A DNA stretch of 50,212 bases from contig CALJKJ010000033.1 of assembly GCA_937973685.1 (NCBI GenBank), positions 1 to 50,212 on the forward strand. The letters are read 5' to 3'. The stretch comes from an uncultured Flavobacteriales bacterium (lineage in GTDB: Bacteria; Bacteroidota; Bacteroidia; Flavobacteriales_D; Crocinitomicaceae). The number at the start of each line of letters is the position of its first letter. The stretch's first letter is position 1. Of this stretch, positions 17,622 through 25,335 are shown piece by piece. The notes beneath the pieces were generated by a model that saw only the letters and a program-made list of their open reading frames with translations, was not told the origin of the DNA and did not search any database. Both the position numbers and the translations under genes were made by a program.

Positions 17622-18464
17622 TTAATTGTTTTTTTGAAGTTTGATAGCAGCCCAGGTTTCTTTTTCGTGCACTTCAAGAACGGTGAAATTACTTTTAGCA
17701 GCTTCTGCTGTTAATTCCGTAACATCTGAAAAGAAAAAACCAGATAAATAAAGTAACCCGTTTTCTTCCAAAAATTCTGCATAGGCAGGTAAATGCGCTT
17801 TCAAAATATTTTTATTGATGTTGGCCAAGATCATGTCAAATTTCATACCAGTTAAGCAATCGACATCACCTTCTAAAGCTTTGATATGTGAACATTGATT
17901 GCGAACAGCATTTTCTTTGGTGTTTTCTACTGACCACGATTCAATATCAACGGCTACAATATCGCTACATCCTCTTTTTTCTGCTAAAATTGCTAATACA
18001 CCCGTTCCAGTTCCCATGTCTAAAATATGTTGAGGTACAGGTTCCAAGTCCATTAAAAATTGACTCATCAAAAAAGTAGTTTGGTGGTGACCCGTTCCAA
18101 ACGACATTTGCGGTTGAATAATTATTTTGTGTTGATTTTGAAATGCACTTTCATCGTGAAAAGGTGCTAAGATTGCCAAGCGATCGTCAACTATTACTGG
18201 TTCAAAATCAGCTTCCCATTGCGCGTTCCAATTTTGGTGTGCAATAACAGCTGTTGTCGTTTCAACGGTCACTTCATTCGCAGCAGCTAAACTTGTTTGT
18301 TGCAAAATAGCAGCAACATTTCCAATCGATTCAGGAGCATACGCTTGAATTCCTGTTGCCGTTTCGACGAAACTCTCAAATCCAAGATCTGCTAATTCAG
18401 CGATTAATATATCTGACCACGGCATGCGTGGTGTTAAATTGATTGTTACTTCGATGTAGTCCAT
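17622..18464 (-). CDS. prmA: Ribosomal protein L11 methyltransferase
   Basis: The 280-residue protein shows an N-terminal substrate-recognition part (MDYIEVTINLTPRMPWSDIL, then LADLGFESF) and a class I SAM-dependent methyltransferase domain. That domain has MSFGTGHHQTTFLM upstream, motif I ILDMGTGTGVLAILAEKRG, the acidic strand VAVDIESWSVENTKENA, and the catalytic-region motif ILANINKNIL, all typical of PrmA. It trimethylates ribosomal protein L11. The ATG at 18464 was chosen over the earlier frame opening at 18545 because family proteins begin at MDYIEV-like sequence. The chosen start still overlaps the tpiA end by 19 bases. Order tpiA-prmA is usual in Bacteroidota. Confidence 0.95.
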   Translation of the reverse strand: MDYIEVTINLTPRMPWSDILIAELADLGFESFVETATGIQAYAPESIGNVAAILQQTSLAAANEVTVETTTAVIAHQNWNAQWEADFEPVIVDDRLAILAPFHDESAFQNQHKIIIQPQMSFGTGHHQTTFLMSQFLMDLEPVPQHILDMGTGTGVLAILAEKRGCSDIVAVDIESWSVENTKENAVRNQCSHIKALEGDVDCLTGMKFDMILANINKNILKAHLPAYAEFLEENGLLYLSGFFFSDVTELTAEAAKSNFTVLEVHEKETWAAIKLQKNN

Positions 18465-19207
18465 GTGTCTGTTGCTATTAATACTGAAAAATCTGATGCG
18501 TTTAATGCTGCTCCGCCAATCAATCCGCCATCCACATTGGGACATGAAAATAATTCTTTTGCGTTTTTGGGATTACAACTACCACCATAAAGAATACTAC
18601 AATTGGAGGCAATTTCGGTATTATATTGTTCTGCTATCCAACCGCGCATTGCTGCGTGCATTTCTTCTGCTTGTTCAGTGCTTGCTGTTAATCCTGTACC
18701 TATTGCCCAAACAGGTTCGTATGCTATGACAACCTTTTGAAAATCATCTGGTGATAAATGAAACAAACTTTCGGTTAATTGATTACGTACAAAGGCCAAA
18801 TGTGCACCAATTTCACGCACTTCTAAATCTTCACCACAGCAGAAAAACGGTGTTAATCCATGAGTTATTGCAGCGTCGACTTTCGATTTCAACAGTTCAT
18901 TTGATTCTCCAAAATAAGCTCTTCGCTCCGAATGACCAATCAAAACTGCTGTTGCACCATTTTGTTTTAGTTGTAACATACTTACTTCCCCGGTAAACGC
19001 ACCAAAATCAGCTGAATACCCATTTTGAGCACCAAAATGAATCTGATCTACTTGCTTGACACATCGCGACAGGTACAACATCGGTGGAAAAATATACAAT
19101 TCAATTGCAGGTGATTTTGCCAATTGTTGAAAATCATGTGCAAGCTGAAGCGCTTCATCTTCCAATAAATTCATTTTCCAATTGGCTGCTACAATTTTTT
19201 TTCTCAT
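18446..19207 (-). CDS. tpiA: Triosephosphate isomerase
   Basis: The 253-residue enzyme has the catalytic lysine in VAANWKMN (Lys11), the electrophilic histidine in LIGHSERR, the catalytic base Glu in AYEPVWAIGTG, and the phosphate-binding ILYGGSCNPKNA and GGLIGGAALN segments. It interconverts dihydroxyacetone phosphate and glyceraldehyde 3-phosphate in glycolysis and gluconeogenesis. The ATG at 19207 (MRKKIVAANWK) gives the normal family length and an ATGA overlap with the upstream gene stop; an earlier frame opening at 19246 adds 13 atypical residues and is rejected. The neighbours on both sides are cotranscribed by overlap. Confidence 0.97.
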   Translation of the reverse strand: MRKKIVAANWKMNLLEDEALQLAHDFQQLAKSPAIELYIFPPMLYLSRCVKQVDQIHFGAQNGYSADFGAFTGEVSMLQLKQNGATAVLIGHSERRAYFGESNELLKSKVDAAITHGLTPFFCCGEDLEVREIGAHLAFVRNQLTESLFHLSPDDFQKVVIAYEPVWAIGTGLTASTEQAEEMHAAMRGWIAEQYNTEIASNCSILYGGSCNPKNAKELFSCPNVDGGLIGGAALNASDFSVLIATDTWTTSK

Positions 19208-20811
19208 CGTTTTTCGATTAATAATTTTGAACTTATCCACGACCATTTTGGAAATGAGCCAGCAATAAATTTCCCTTTGATACTACCTTTTTTAAGCACT
19301 AACAAAACTGCATTCGTTCGTGCAACCTCATCCAACTCTTTTGGTGACTCAAAAAACACAGGCGTTTCAAATCCGTTTTTATTACAAAATTCGCGTGCGG
19401 TTTTTGGTGAATTAGCTGTCAACAAAACTGTTGTTGTTTGTTTCGCATGCATCAATAATTGACGCATATCATTCAATTGATTTTCACTTAATTTATCAAG
19501 TTGTTTAATTACCAAACAATTAACCGTTGGTGCAGCACATAAGAACGGAAACAACACAACTTGTTTTTTCCCAGCAGCCATTTGCTCTTGAATAAAAGGT
19601 ACCGATCGATCCGAAACGGCAAGAAAGGAAACACTTTGTGTTGGTCGAAAAACTAGTGTATCGATGGCTACTACTTTCGTCCCATCTGCGAAAACTTTTT
19701 CACGAATTTGGAGGTTCAAGTTTTTGCCTACAGCAAATGCTTTAAAATCTTTAAACGGTTCGTAATTGAGTGTGAAACTAAGTAACAGCAATGAAACCAC
19801 TAATACAAATAAACTCGAGCCGTAATGTGTTGCGAATCGTTTACCCGCTGAACGGTAAATCCAAAGTGCACCCACCAATATAAGTGAGACAAAAAACAGC
19901 ATAAAATACCAGTCTAGTATAAAGGAAAATATACCAAAAACAGCTAACACAAGTGGAATAATTACCCAATTTGCGCGAATAGAATTTGGTAGTATGGTGT
20001 TTCTTGCAGCAAAAAACCAACAAGAAAAATAAAACAACACCAAATAAATCGATAGGTTTTGACCTTTTGTTAGTGCCTTTCCATAAGTTCCTTTCATTAA
20101 TTGCGTAGCAAAAGAAAATTCATTGGTATTTAAGGCTTTTTTTATCGTCGGTACAGAAACATGAGTCGATTTTTGAACAACTTTTTGATTTTTTTTAGAA
20201 GCTTGTTGTAATAAAAATGCTTTCCCAGGTGCCGATTTCACCGAAACCAACCGATGAACTACAAAGCTTGTTTTTTCGTTAGTTTTCGCCATTTGAACAG
20301 CAAACAAGCTTGTAAAAAACAAGGGGATTATTGCAAACCAAGCGATTAACTTTGGTAAACCGCCAATAATGAGTAAAACTCCAATAATGAGTTCAAGTAA
20401 TAAAACAAGAATGATTATTCCAACTGTATAATCTGATAAAAAAGCCAAAGATAAATCACTAAATCCTGGTACGCTTTTTAATTGAAATGCAAGCACATCG
20501 TCCTGCAGTAAGCGTGACCATTTTTGAGCATAACCATAGGGATCGTTTGCTTTTAACAATCCCGAAAAAACACTGTAGGAACCAAGTAAAACGCGAGCAA
20601 CTAGGGCCATCATGCGGTATCCTTTGAATACCAATAAAATAATGAGGGAAGTAAGTACTAGTGCAATTCCTTCAATTAATAAAGCAAGTGAAAAAGCGTT
20701 GAAAAACAAACTACTCGTTATCAACGAGCAACCTATAAATTGAGCAATAACTGAAATTAAATTAAGTGGAAATGACCTTCCAATAATTGTCGATTCAATA
20801 CGTTTTTTCAT
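19204..20811 (-). CDS. DoxX-like (BT_3928-type) multispanning membrane protein
   Basis: The 535-residue protein has about nine hydrophobic segments. The DoxX-like part (residues ~65-160) carries MMALVARVLLGSYSVFSGLLKANDPYGYAQKW and a later GVLLIIGG helix. The C-terminal ~180 residues after LLLLSFTLNYEPF form a soluble domain resembling a thioredoxin-like fold without a CxxC motif. This matches the membrane protein that precedes tpiA in many Bacteroidota, known there as BT_3928 family. Its biochemical role is not established, and DoxX relatives have been linked to redox homeostasis at the membrane. The gene overlaps DUF1599 upstream and tpiA downstream by four bases each (ATGA), so translation is coupled. 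Confidence 0.85.
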   Translation of the reverse strand: MKKRIESTIIGRSFPLNLISVIAQFIGCSLITSSLFFNAFSLALLIEGIALVLTSLIILLVFKGYRMMALVARVLLGSYSVFSGLLKANDPYGYAQKWSRLLQDDVLAFQLKSVPGFSDLSLAFLSDYTVGIIILVLLLELIIGVLLIIGGLPKLIAWFAIIPLFFTSLFAVQMAKTNEKTSFVVHRLVSVKSAPGKAFLLQQASKKNQKVVQKSTHVSVPTIKKALNTNEFSFATQLMKGTYGKALTKGQNLSIYLVLFYFSCWFFAARNTILPNSIRANWVIIPLVLAVFGIFSFILDWYFMLFFVSLILVGALWIYRSAGKRFATHYGSSLFVLVVSLLLLSFTLNYEPFKDFKAFAVGKNLNLQIREKVFADGTKVVAIDTLVFRPTQSVSFLAVSDRSVPFIQEQMAAGKKQVVLFPFLCAAPTVNCLVIKQLDKLSENQLNDMRQLLMHAKQTTTVLLTANSPKTAREFCNKNGFETPVFFESPKELDEVARTNAVLLVLKKGSIKGKFIAGSFPKWSWISSKLLIEKR

Positions 20812-21347
20812 GCTTCATTCAAGTGAATCAATGCAAATACAGCATAATTTAACATGTCAAAATAATTGGAATCTATTCCTTCAGAAGCAATCGTCACGCC
20901 ATCATTATCTTCCATTTGCTTGACACGTAATAATTTCATTAATATCATATCCGTCAACGACGAAACGCGCATATCGCGCCACGCTTCTCCGTAATCGTGG
21001 TTTTTATTCTCCATTAATTCCTTCGCTTCTAAGGCAATTTTATCGTACAATTCAACTGCTGTCGCTTCGGATAATTCAAGTTCCAATTCCGTGTTATGAC
21101 GCACTTGAATGATTGCCATGATACAATAATTGATTATCGCGCCAAATTCTCCTTCGATGCTTTCACCAACTTTATTCGTTTTCGTTTCTTGAATGGTACG
21201 AATACGGTTTGCTTTAATGAAAATTTGATCCGTTAACGAACTTGCACGTGCAATTCTCCAAGCTGTTCCGTAATCTTTTGTTTTATTTTGAAAAATTTCG
21301 CGACAACTTTGTATAATTTGTTGATATTGTACCGATGTTTGTGTCAT
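20808..21347 (-). CDS. DUF1599 protein with an internal duplication
   Basis: The 179-residue protein consists of two similar halves. Residues ~11-85 contain CREIFQNKTKDYGTAWRIAR and SSLTDQIFIKANRI, and residues ~100-175 contain AKELMENKNHDYGEAWRDMR and SSLTDMILMKLLRV. Each half ends with a conserved NY..MAII or NYAVFALIH helix. This is the DUF1599 family, described as associated with nucleotide modification in Pfam naming; the reaction is not known to me. It is the first gene of the long minus-strand operon, divergent from folP, and the folP-DUF1599 neighbourhood is usual in Flavobacteriia. No export signal is visible. Confidence 0.88.
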   Translation of the reverse strand: MTQTSVQYQQIIQSCREIFQNKTKDYGTAWRIARASSLTDQIFIKANRIRTIQETKTNKVGESIEGEFGAIINYCIMAIIQVRHNTELELELSEATAVELYDKIALEAKELMENKNHDYGEAWRDMRVSSLTDMILMKLLRVKQMEDNDGVTIASEGIDSNYFDMLNYAVFALIHLNEA

Positions 21348-21399
21348 TGGAATAATTATGGAATTTTTAAAGGTTGAAGATAACTATTTTCTGCGAGAA

Positions 21400-22230
21400 A
21401 TGCAGCTAACTATCAATGGGAAGTTATTCACTTTTCAGCGTCCGATTGTGATGGGAATTGTGAATTGCACCCCCGATTCTTTCTACGCTGCAAGTCAAAG
21501 CGATGCCATTTCTGCGCAAATAAAAGCGATTGAGCAACAACTTGCCGAGGGAGCTGATTGGATTGACATTGGCGGTTACTCTAGTCGTCCTGGAGCAGCT
21601 GATATTTCTGAAAATGAGGAAATTGAACGTGTCCTTCCAGCTATTCAATACCTTGCTAAAAACCATCCAAATTGCATCATCAGTATCGATACTTTTCGCG
21701 CTCAGGTTGCCCTAAAAGCTATCGAAGCGGGCGCGCACATTGTCAACGATATTACCGGTGGAAAAGGTGATGAAAACATGTTTTCAATTGTTGGTAAATT
21801 AAAGTGTCCGTACATTTTAATGCACATGAAAGGAACCCCACAAACGATGCAAACGGATAACAACTATTCCGATTTAATTAAGGATATCGCCTTGTTTTTT
21901 AGCGAGCAAATAGCTCGTGCACAAGCTGCGGGAATTGTGGATATTATTATTGATCCTGGATTTGGCTTTGCGAAAGATACGGCTCAAAATTTTGAGTTAT
22001 TCCATTCTCTGCCTTATTTCCATCTGTTCAAACGCCCAATACTTGTTGGAGTTTCCAGAAAATCAATGATTTACAAAACACTTGAAACAACACCTGAAAA
22101 GGCATTGAATGGAACAACCGTATTGAACACCTTAGCGCTACAAAATGGTGTGGCAATTCTTCGTGTACACGATGTACGCGCAGCGAAAGAAGTCGTTGTT
22201 TTGAGTGAACTTGCTAGCAAGCGTTATTGA
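21400..22230 (+). CDS. folP: Dihydropteroate synthase
   Basis: The enzyme has 276 residues from the ATG at 21400. It shows VMGIVNCTPDSFYA (pterin/phosphate loop 1), DWIDIGGYSSRPGA (loop 2), ISIDTFRAQVALKA, HIVNDITGG, YILMHMKGTPQTMQ, IIDPGFGFAKD, PILVGVSRKSMI and ILRVHDVRAAKE, the full set of DHPS motifs. It condenses p-aminobenzoate with dihydropterin pyrophosphate in folate synthesis, and is the sulfonamide target. The start MQLTINGKLF aligns with family proteins. An ATG at 21358 in the same frame would add 14 residues and leave only 10 bases to the divergent DUF1599 start. The 3' end overlaps the convergent thioesterase gene by 7 bases. Confidence 0.95.
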   Translation: MQLTINGKLFTFQRPIVMGIVNCTPDSFYAASQSDAISAQIKAIEQQLAEGADWIDIGGYSSRPGAADISENEEIERVLPAIQYLAKNHPNCIISIDTFRAQVALKAIEAGAHIVNDITGGKGDENMFSIVGKLKCPYILMHMKGTPQTMQTDNNYSDLIKDIALFFSEQIARAQAAGIVDIIIDPGFGFAKDTAQNFELFHSLPYFHLFKRPILVGVSRKSMIYKTLETTPEKALNGTTVLNTLALQNGVAILRVHDVRAAKEVVVLSELASKRY

Positions 22231-22667
22231 ACTGCCTGAGAGACTTTTTCAAAAGGAAAGGCATTCAATGTTGCAGTTCCCATAGCAATGAGTTCGTTGC
22301 GTTGGTTGCGTACTTCAGCAGCAGCAAAGATAATTCGTTTGCCACTTTTTGTGACATGAGCCATCGCAGTTAATTGATCACCAACTTGAGCGGGCTGTGC
22401 GTAATTGATGTTTAACGCAACAGTTGAAACAATTTGCTTGTTTTCACAAACAACTGAAAGTGCTGCAACACCCAATGCACCGTCAATCAACGAGGCAATA
22501 ACTCCTCCATGCACAGCAATTGGTGTAGCTAAATGCTTTTCTTCCGTTAATAAGTGATAACTGACTTTGCCTGGTTCGATAATAGTGAAATTCATGCCAA
22601 TTAACTGACCAAACTTGTTCCAATCCAAATAATTGAGGACATACGGATGTTGATTTAAATCCGTCAT
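22224..22667 (-). CDS. PaaI-type hotdog-fold acyl-CoA thioesterase
   Basis: The 147-residue protein has the PaaI hotdog signature HGGVIASLIDGALGVAAL (active-site His-Gly-Gly and Asp-Gly) followed by strands VALNINYAQPAQVGDQLTAMAHV and GKRIIFAAAEVRN. Such enzymes hydrolyse CoA thioesters of aromatic or short acyl groups. With menB two genes upstream on the same strand, hydrolysis of 1,4-dihydroxy-2-naphthoyl-CoA in menaquinone synthesis is a reasonable guess, but it is inference from location. The start overlaps the mscS-like gene stop by four bases (ATGA). Confidence 0.85.
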   Translation of the reverse strand: MTDLNQHPYVLNYLDWNKFGQLIGMNFTIIEPGKVSYHLLTEEKHLATPIAVHGGVIASLIDGALGVAALSVVCENKQIVSTVALNINYAQPAQVGDQLTAMAHVTKSGKRIIFAAAEVRNQRNELIAMGTATLNAFPFEKVSQAVQ

Positions 22668-23530
22668 TTCTTGTTTTTCTCTTTGAATTCAGTAGTTGTC
22701 AATGAGATGCCATTTGCTTCGAATTCGTTGTAAACACGTTCGTTCAACGCATAAAAAACGGGCCAATAATCATCTGTTTTTGCCCAACACCTAACGGTAA
22801 TATGAACCAATTCGTGTGTCATTGAACCCAACGCTACAAAAGGAGCCGGATCTTTTAACACCAATTTATTTTCAGTTAAAAACTGAGTTATCAATTCACT
22901 TGCTTTTGCGTAATCACTTCCTTGAATGATTGTAAAATCCCAATCTATACGGCGTTTCTTTTCACGAGTAAAATTGACCATCATATTGTTGGCAAGCGGT
23001 CCATTTGGAATGACAGCAACTTTGTTGTCCGCTGTGAAAATATACGTGTAAAAGATTTGAATCTCCGTCACTTTTCCTTGTTGTGTTTGCGCCATAATCG
23101 TATCACCAACTTTGAAAGGTTTGAATAATAAAATCATTACTCCACCTGCAAAATTGGACAAGGTTCCGCTGAATGCCATACCAATTGCCAAACCTGCAGC
23201 ACCTAAAATGGTGATGAAAGAAGTCATTTGGAAACCAACTTGTGTAATTGCTGTTACAATGACCAATACTTTGGTAATAACAACAACCAAACTCGATAAA
23301 AAAGTAACTAATCCAGCATCGGTTTTTCCTTTTGTCAATAGTTTTCGAACAGCTCTACCCGACCATTTTGATAGCCACCACCCAATAATTAAAATCAAAA
23401 TGGCAAAAAGTAAATTTGTTCCAGAAAGTACCAACCATTGTTTCGCTGCTACAAAACTAAATCCAAAAATCTCTTCAAACTTTTCAGCAAACGATAACGC
23501 TTTAGCTGATAAAACAAACGGAAAACTCAT
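22664..23530 (-). CDS. Small-conductance mechanosensitive channel, MscS family
   Basis: The 288-residue protein has three hydrophobic helices (LFAILILIIGWWLSKW, LVVVITKVLVIVTAITQVGF, then the pore helix). The pore helix and the following beta domain read GLAIGMAFSGTLSNFAGGVMILL, FKPFKVGDTIMAQTQQGKVTEI and NKVAVIPNGPLANNMMVNFTR, the classical MscS core. It opens under membrane tension to release solutes after hypo-osmotic shock. Length matches E. coli MscS. It lies 5 bases after menB and is coupled to the thioesterase by ATGA overlap, so the three form one transcript. Confidence 0.93.
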   Translation of the reverse strand: MSFPFVLSAKALSFAEKFEEIFGFSFVAAKQWLVLSGTNLLFAILILIIGWWLSKWSGRAVRKLLTKGKTDAGLVTFLSSLVVVITKVLVIVTAITQVGFQMTSFITILGAAGLAIGMAFSGTLSNFAGGVMILLFKPFKVGDTIMAQTQQGKVTEIQIFYTYIFTADNKVAVIPNGPLANNMMVNFTREKKRRIDWDFTIIQGSDYAKASELITQFLTENKLVLKDPAPFVALGSMTHELVHITVRCWAKTDDYWPVFYALNERVYNEFEANGISLTTTEFKEKNKK

Positions 23531-23535
23531 GATTA

Positions 23536-24357
23536 TTAGGGGAATTTAGGAAATTGTTGGAAGTTTGGTTCTCTTTTTTCTAAAAACGCTCGTTTACCTT
23601 CTTGTGCTTCCTCCATTAAATAATACATCAAAGTTGCGTCACCTGCAAACTCCATCAAACCACGTTGACCATCTAATTCAGCATTCAAACCTCTTTTGAT
23701 CATGCGAATAGCCAATGGCGAACGTTGCATAATTGTTTGGCACCATTCAACAGTTGTGTCTTCCAAATCTTTTAATGGAACAACTTTATTGACCATTCCC
23801 ATTTTTTCAGCTTCCTCAGCAGTATATTGATTACACAAAAACCAAATTTCACGTGCTTTTTTCTGTCCAACGTGACTCGCTAAAAAAGAAGATCCAAATC
23901 CAGCATCAAAGCTTCCTACTTTTGGTCCTGTTTGACCAAAACGTGCATTTTCTGAGGCAATTGTTAAATCACACACTACGTGTAATACATGTCCACCACC
24001 AATTGCATAGCCATTGACCATGGCAATAACCGGTTTTGGTAACGCGCGGATTGCTTTGTGAACATCCAATACATTCAATCGAGGAACGCCATTTTCAGAA
24101 ATGTAACCACCAACTCCTTTTACATTTTGGTCTCCTCCCGAACAAAATGCTTTGTCGCCTTCACCTGTAAGTACAACAACACCAACATCTTGACGTTCGC
24201 GTGCAATTTCCAACGCTTCCAATATCTCCATGTTCGTTTCAGGACGAAATGCATTATAAACTTTCGGGCGGTTAATGGTAATCTTCGCGATTCCATCAAA
24301 AAATTCGAATTTGATATCTGTATATGACTTAATTGAAGTCCAATTTCTTTTTGACAT
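23536..24357 (-). CDS. menB: 1,4-dihydroxy-2-naphthoyl-CoA synthase
   Basis: The 273-residue crotonase-family protein carries the MenB-specific pattern: AFRPETNMEI, LTGEGDKAFCSGGDQNVKG, AIGGGHVLHVVCDLTIASE, FGQTGPKVGSFDAGFGSSFL and REIWFLCNQYTAEEAEKMGM. It closes the second ring of the naphthoquinone from o-succinylbenzoyl-CoA in menaquinone synthesis. Menaquinone is the usual quinone of Bacteroidota and feeds the cbb3 oxidase encoded at the far end of the window. No other men genes are in the window. A promoter with a TATTTTTG -7 element lies just upstream, so it starts the menB-mscS-thioesterase transcript. Confidence 0.97.
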   Translation of the reverse strand: MSKRNWTSIKSYTDIKFEFFDGIAKITINRPKVYNAFRPETNMEILEALEIARERQDVGVVVLTGEGDKAFCSGGDQNVKGVGGYISENGVPRLNVLDVHKAIRALPKPVIAMVNGYAIGGGHVLHVVCDLTIASENARFGQTGPKVGSFDAGFGSSFLASHVGQKKAREIWFLCNQYTAEEAEKMGMVNKVVPLKDLEDTTVEWCQTIMQRSPLAIRMIKRGLNAELDGQRGLMEFAGDATLMYYLMEEAQEGKRAFLEKREPNFQQFPKFP

Positions 24358-24375
24358 TGTATGAGCTTTTAATTA

Positions 24376-24383
24376 CAAAAATA
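24376..24383 (-). promoter_or_regulatory. -7 element upstream of menB
   Basis: The minus strand reads TATTTTTG, a full match to TAnnTTTG, ending 18 bases before the menB ATG. A TTA about 18-19 bases further upstream is only a weak -33 candidate. Confidence 0.5.
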
Positions 24384-24429
24384 GCCAATGCTTTGAAATG
24401 TAAGCACCGACTGTTGTTTTTTCTTTGAA

Positions 24430-25335
24430 TCATTCGTTAACTCCATGAGGAGAATACATTGTAATGCCTTTTTCATGATAGGCTGCTACCATTACATCGA
24501 GCATTTTTTTTGCATCAAAAACAAGTGTTGTTGCTTGACCTATTTTCACTTCTTGGTAAACACCTTTTTCTTTGAACAGCGGTAACAATTCATCGCATCT
24601 GCGTTTGGCTGATTGAGCTGGATCGTGCACTTTTGTTAAAACAAGCGCGATTGTTCCATCTGCTCTTTTTATCGAAACCTCAAAAATTTCAGGGAAATAA
24701 ACGGTTTCATAAAAATCAGTAATTGCATCTTCTAACACATGTAACGATGTTCCTGCATTTGCTAGCGTTACTCCGATGTATAAAATTTTCCCACCAGCGG
24801 CTGCTAAGCGACCAAATGGACTTTGTGCAGAATAAGGAGTTAATTCTTGAAAATGTCCCTCAACAAACCATTGTGCAGTTGGTCCCCAACAAGCTACAGG
24901 TTCTGTAACACTTTCGGAGCGGACTACACCGGGTAATTTTCGAAATACTTCGCTAATCGCTCCTAATTTAGATGGCGTTTCGTTTACATCAAAAACAGAT
25001 AAGTTGCGGACATAATCCAATTGATAACCTGCATTAGGTGACGTTGGCATTAGAATATGTCCCGTTTCACCAACTACAGCTTTGAGTGCATTGATAATGG
25101 TAATTGGTCCGTCTTTGATATGACCAATTTTAGACAAACTTGCATGAACTAAAACTGCGTCGTTTTTTTGAATACCCGCGTAAGTTAGCTGTTCAATTAA
25201 TTGTTCTTCTGTTAGCGATTGTCCCGCCTGTTCTTGCTTTAATAGCTGTTTGCGTGTCGCTACTTTCTTATAATTTCTATAAAAATTCAATAAAAAAGAT
25301 GGCGCTATGAATCGAATGAAATTTCTCATGATCAA
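24430..25335 (-). CDS. AAC(3)-family N-acetyltransferase
   Basis: The 301-residue protein is an aminoglycoside 3-N-acetyltransferase-like enzyme. Its core shows DAVLVHASLSKIGHIKDGP, VVGETGHILMPTSPN, RSESVTEPVACWGPTA, SPFGRLAAAGGKILYIGVTL and TSLHVLEDA, the segments shared by AAC(3) and its non-resistance relatives. The N-terminus (FIRFIAPSFLLNFYRNYKK) is amphipathic and may touch the membrane. In environmental Bacteroidota such proteins more likely acetylate an amino sugar of a glycan than confer resistance; this is inference. The ATG at 25335 overlaps the stop of the WG-repeat gene by four bases, so the two are coupled. ATG at 25329 is an alternative start. Confidence 0.85.
   Translation of the reverse strand: MIMRNFIRFIAPSFLLNFYRNYKKVATRKQLLKQEQAGQSLTEEQLIEQLTYAGIQKNDAVLVHASLSKIGHIKDGPITIINALKAVVGETGHILMPTSPNAGYQLDYVRNLSVFDVNETPSKLGAISEVFRKLPGVVRSESVTEPVACWGPTAQWFVEGHFQELTPYSAQSPFGRLAAAGGKILYIGVTLANAGTSLHVLEDAITDFYETVYFPEIFEVSIKRADGTIALVLTKVHDPAQSAKRRCDELLPLFKEKGVYQEVKIGQATTLVFDAKKMLDVMVAAYHEKGITMYSPHGVNE

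Noticed and set aside
17612..17677. Longer N-terminus of the 1538-residue protein
   Set aside because: It would overlap prmA and put 22 basic residues before a complete signal peptide that begins at ATG 17611.
18465..18545. Longer N-terminus of PrmA
   Set aside because: 27 residues antisense-like in character within tpiA; family proteins start at the MDYIEV position.
19208..19246. Longer N-terminus of triosephosphate isomerase
   Set aside because: Family start is MRKKIVAANWK at 19207, which also gives an ATGA overlap with the upstream gene.
23112..23549. 145-codon + strand frame
   Set aside because: Antisense to the MscS core, whose motifs are unmistakable; the frame has no family features.
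24430..25335. Clinical aminoglycoside resistance gene
   Set aside because: Sequence fits the broad AAC(3) family, but the operon context with a WG-repeat protein and chromosomal setting gives no support for a resistance role.
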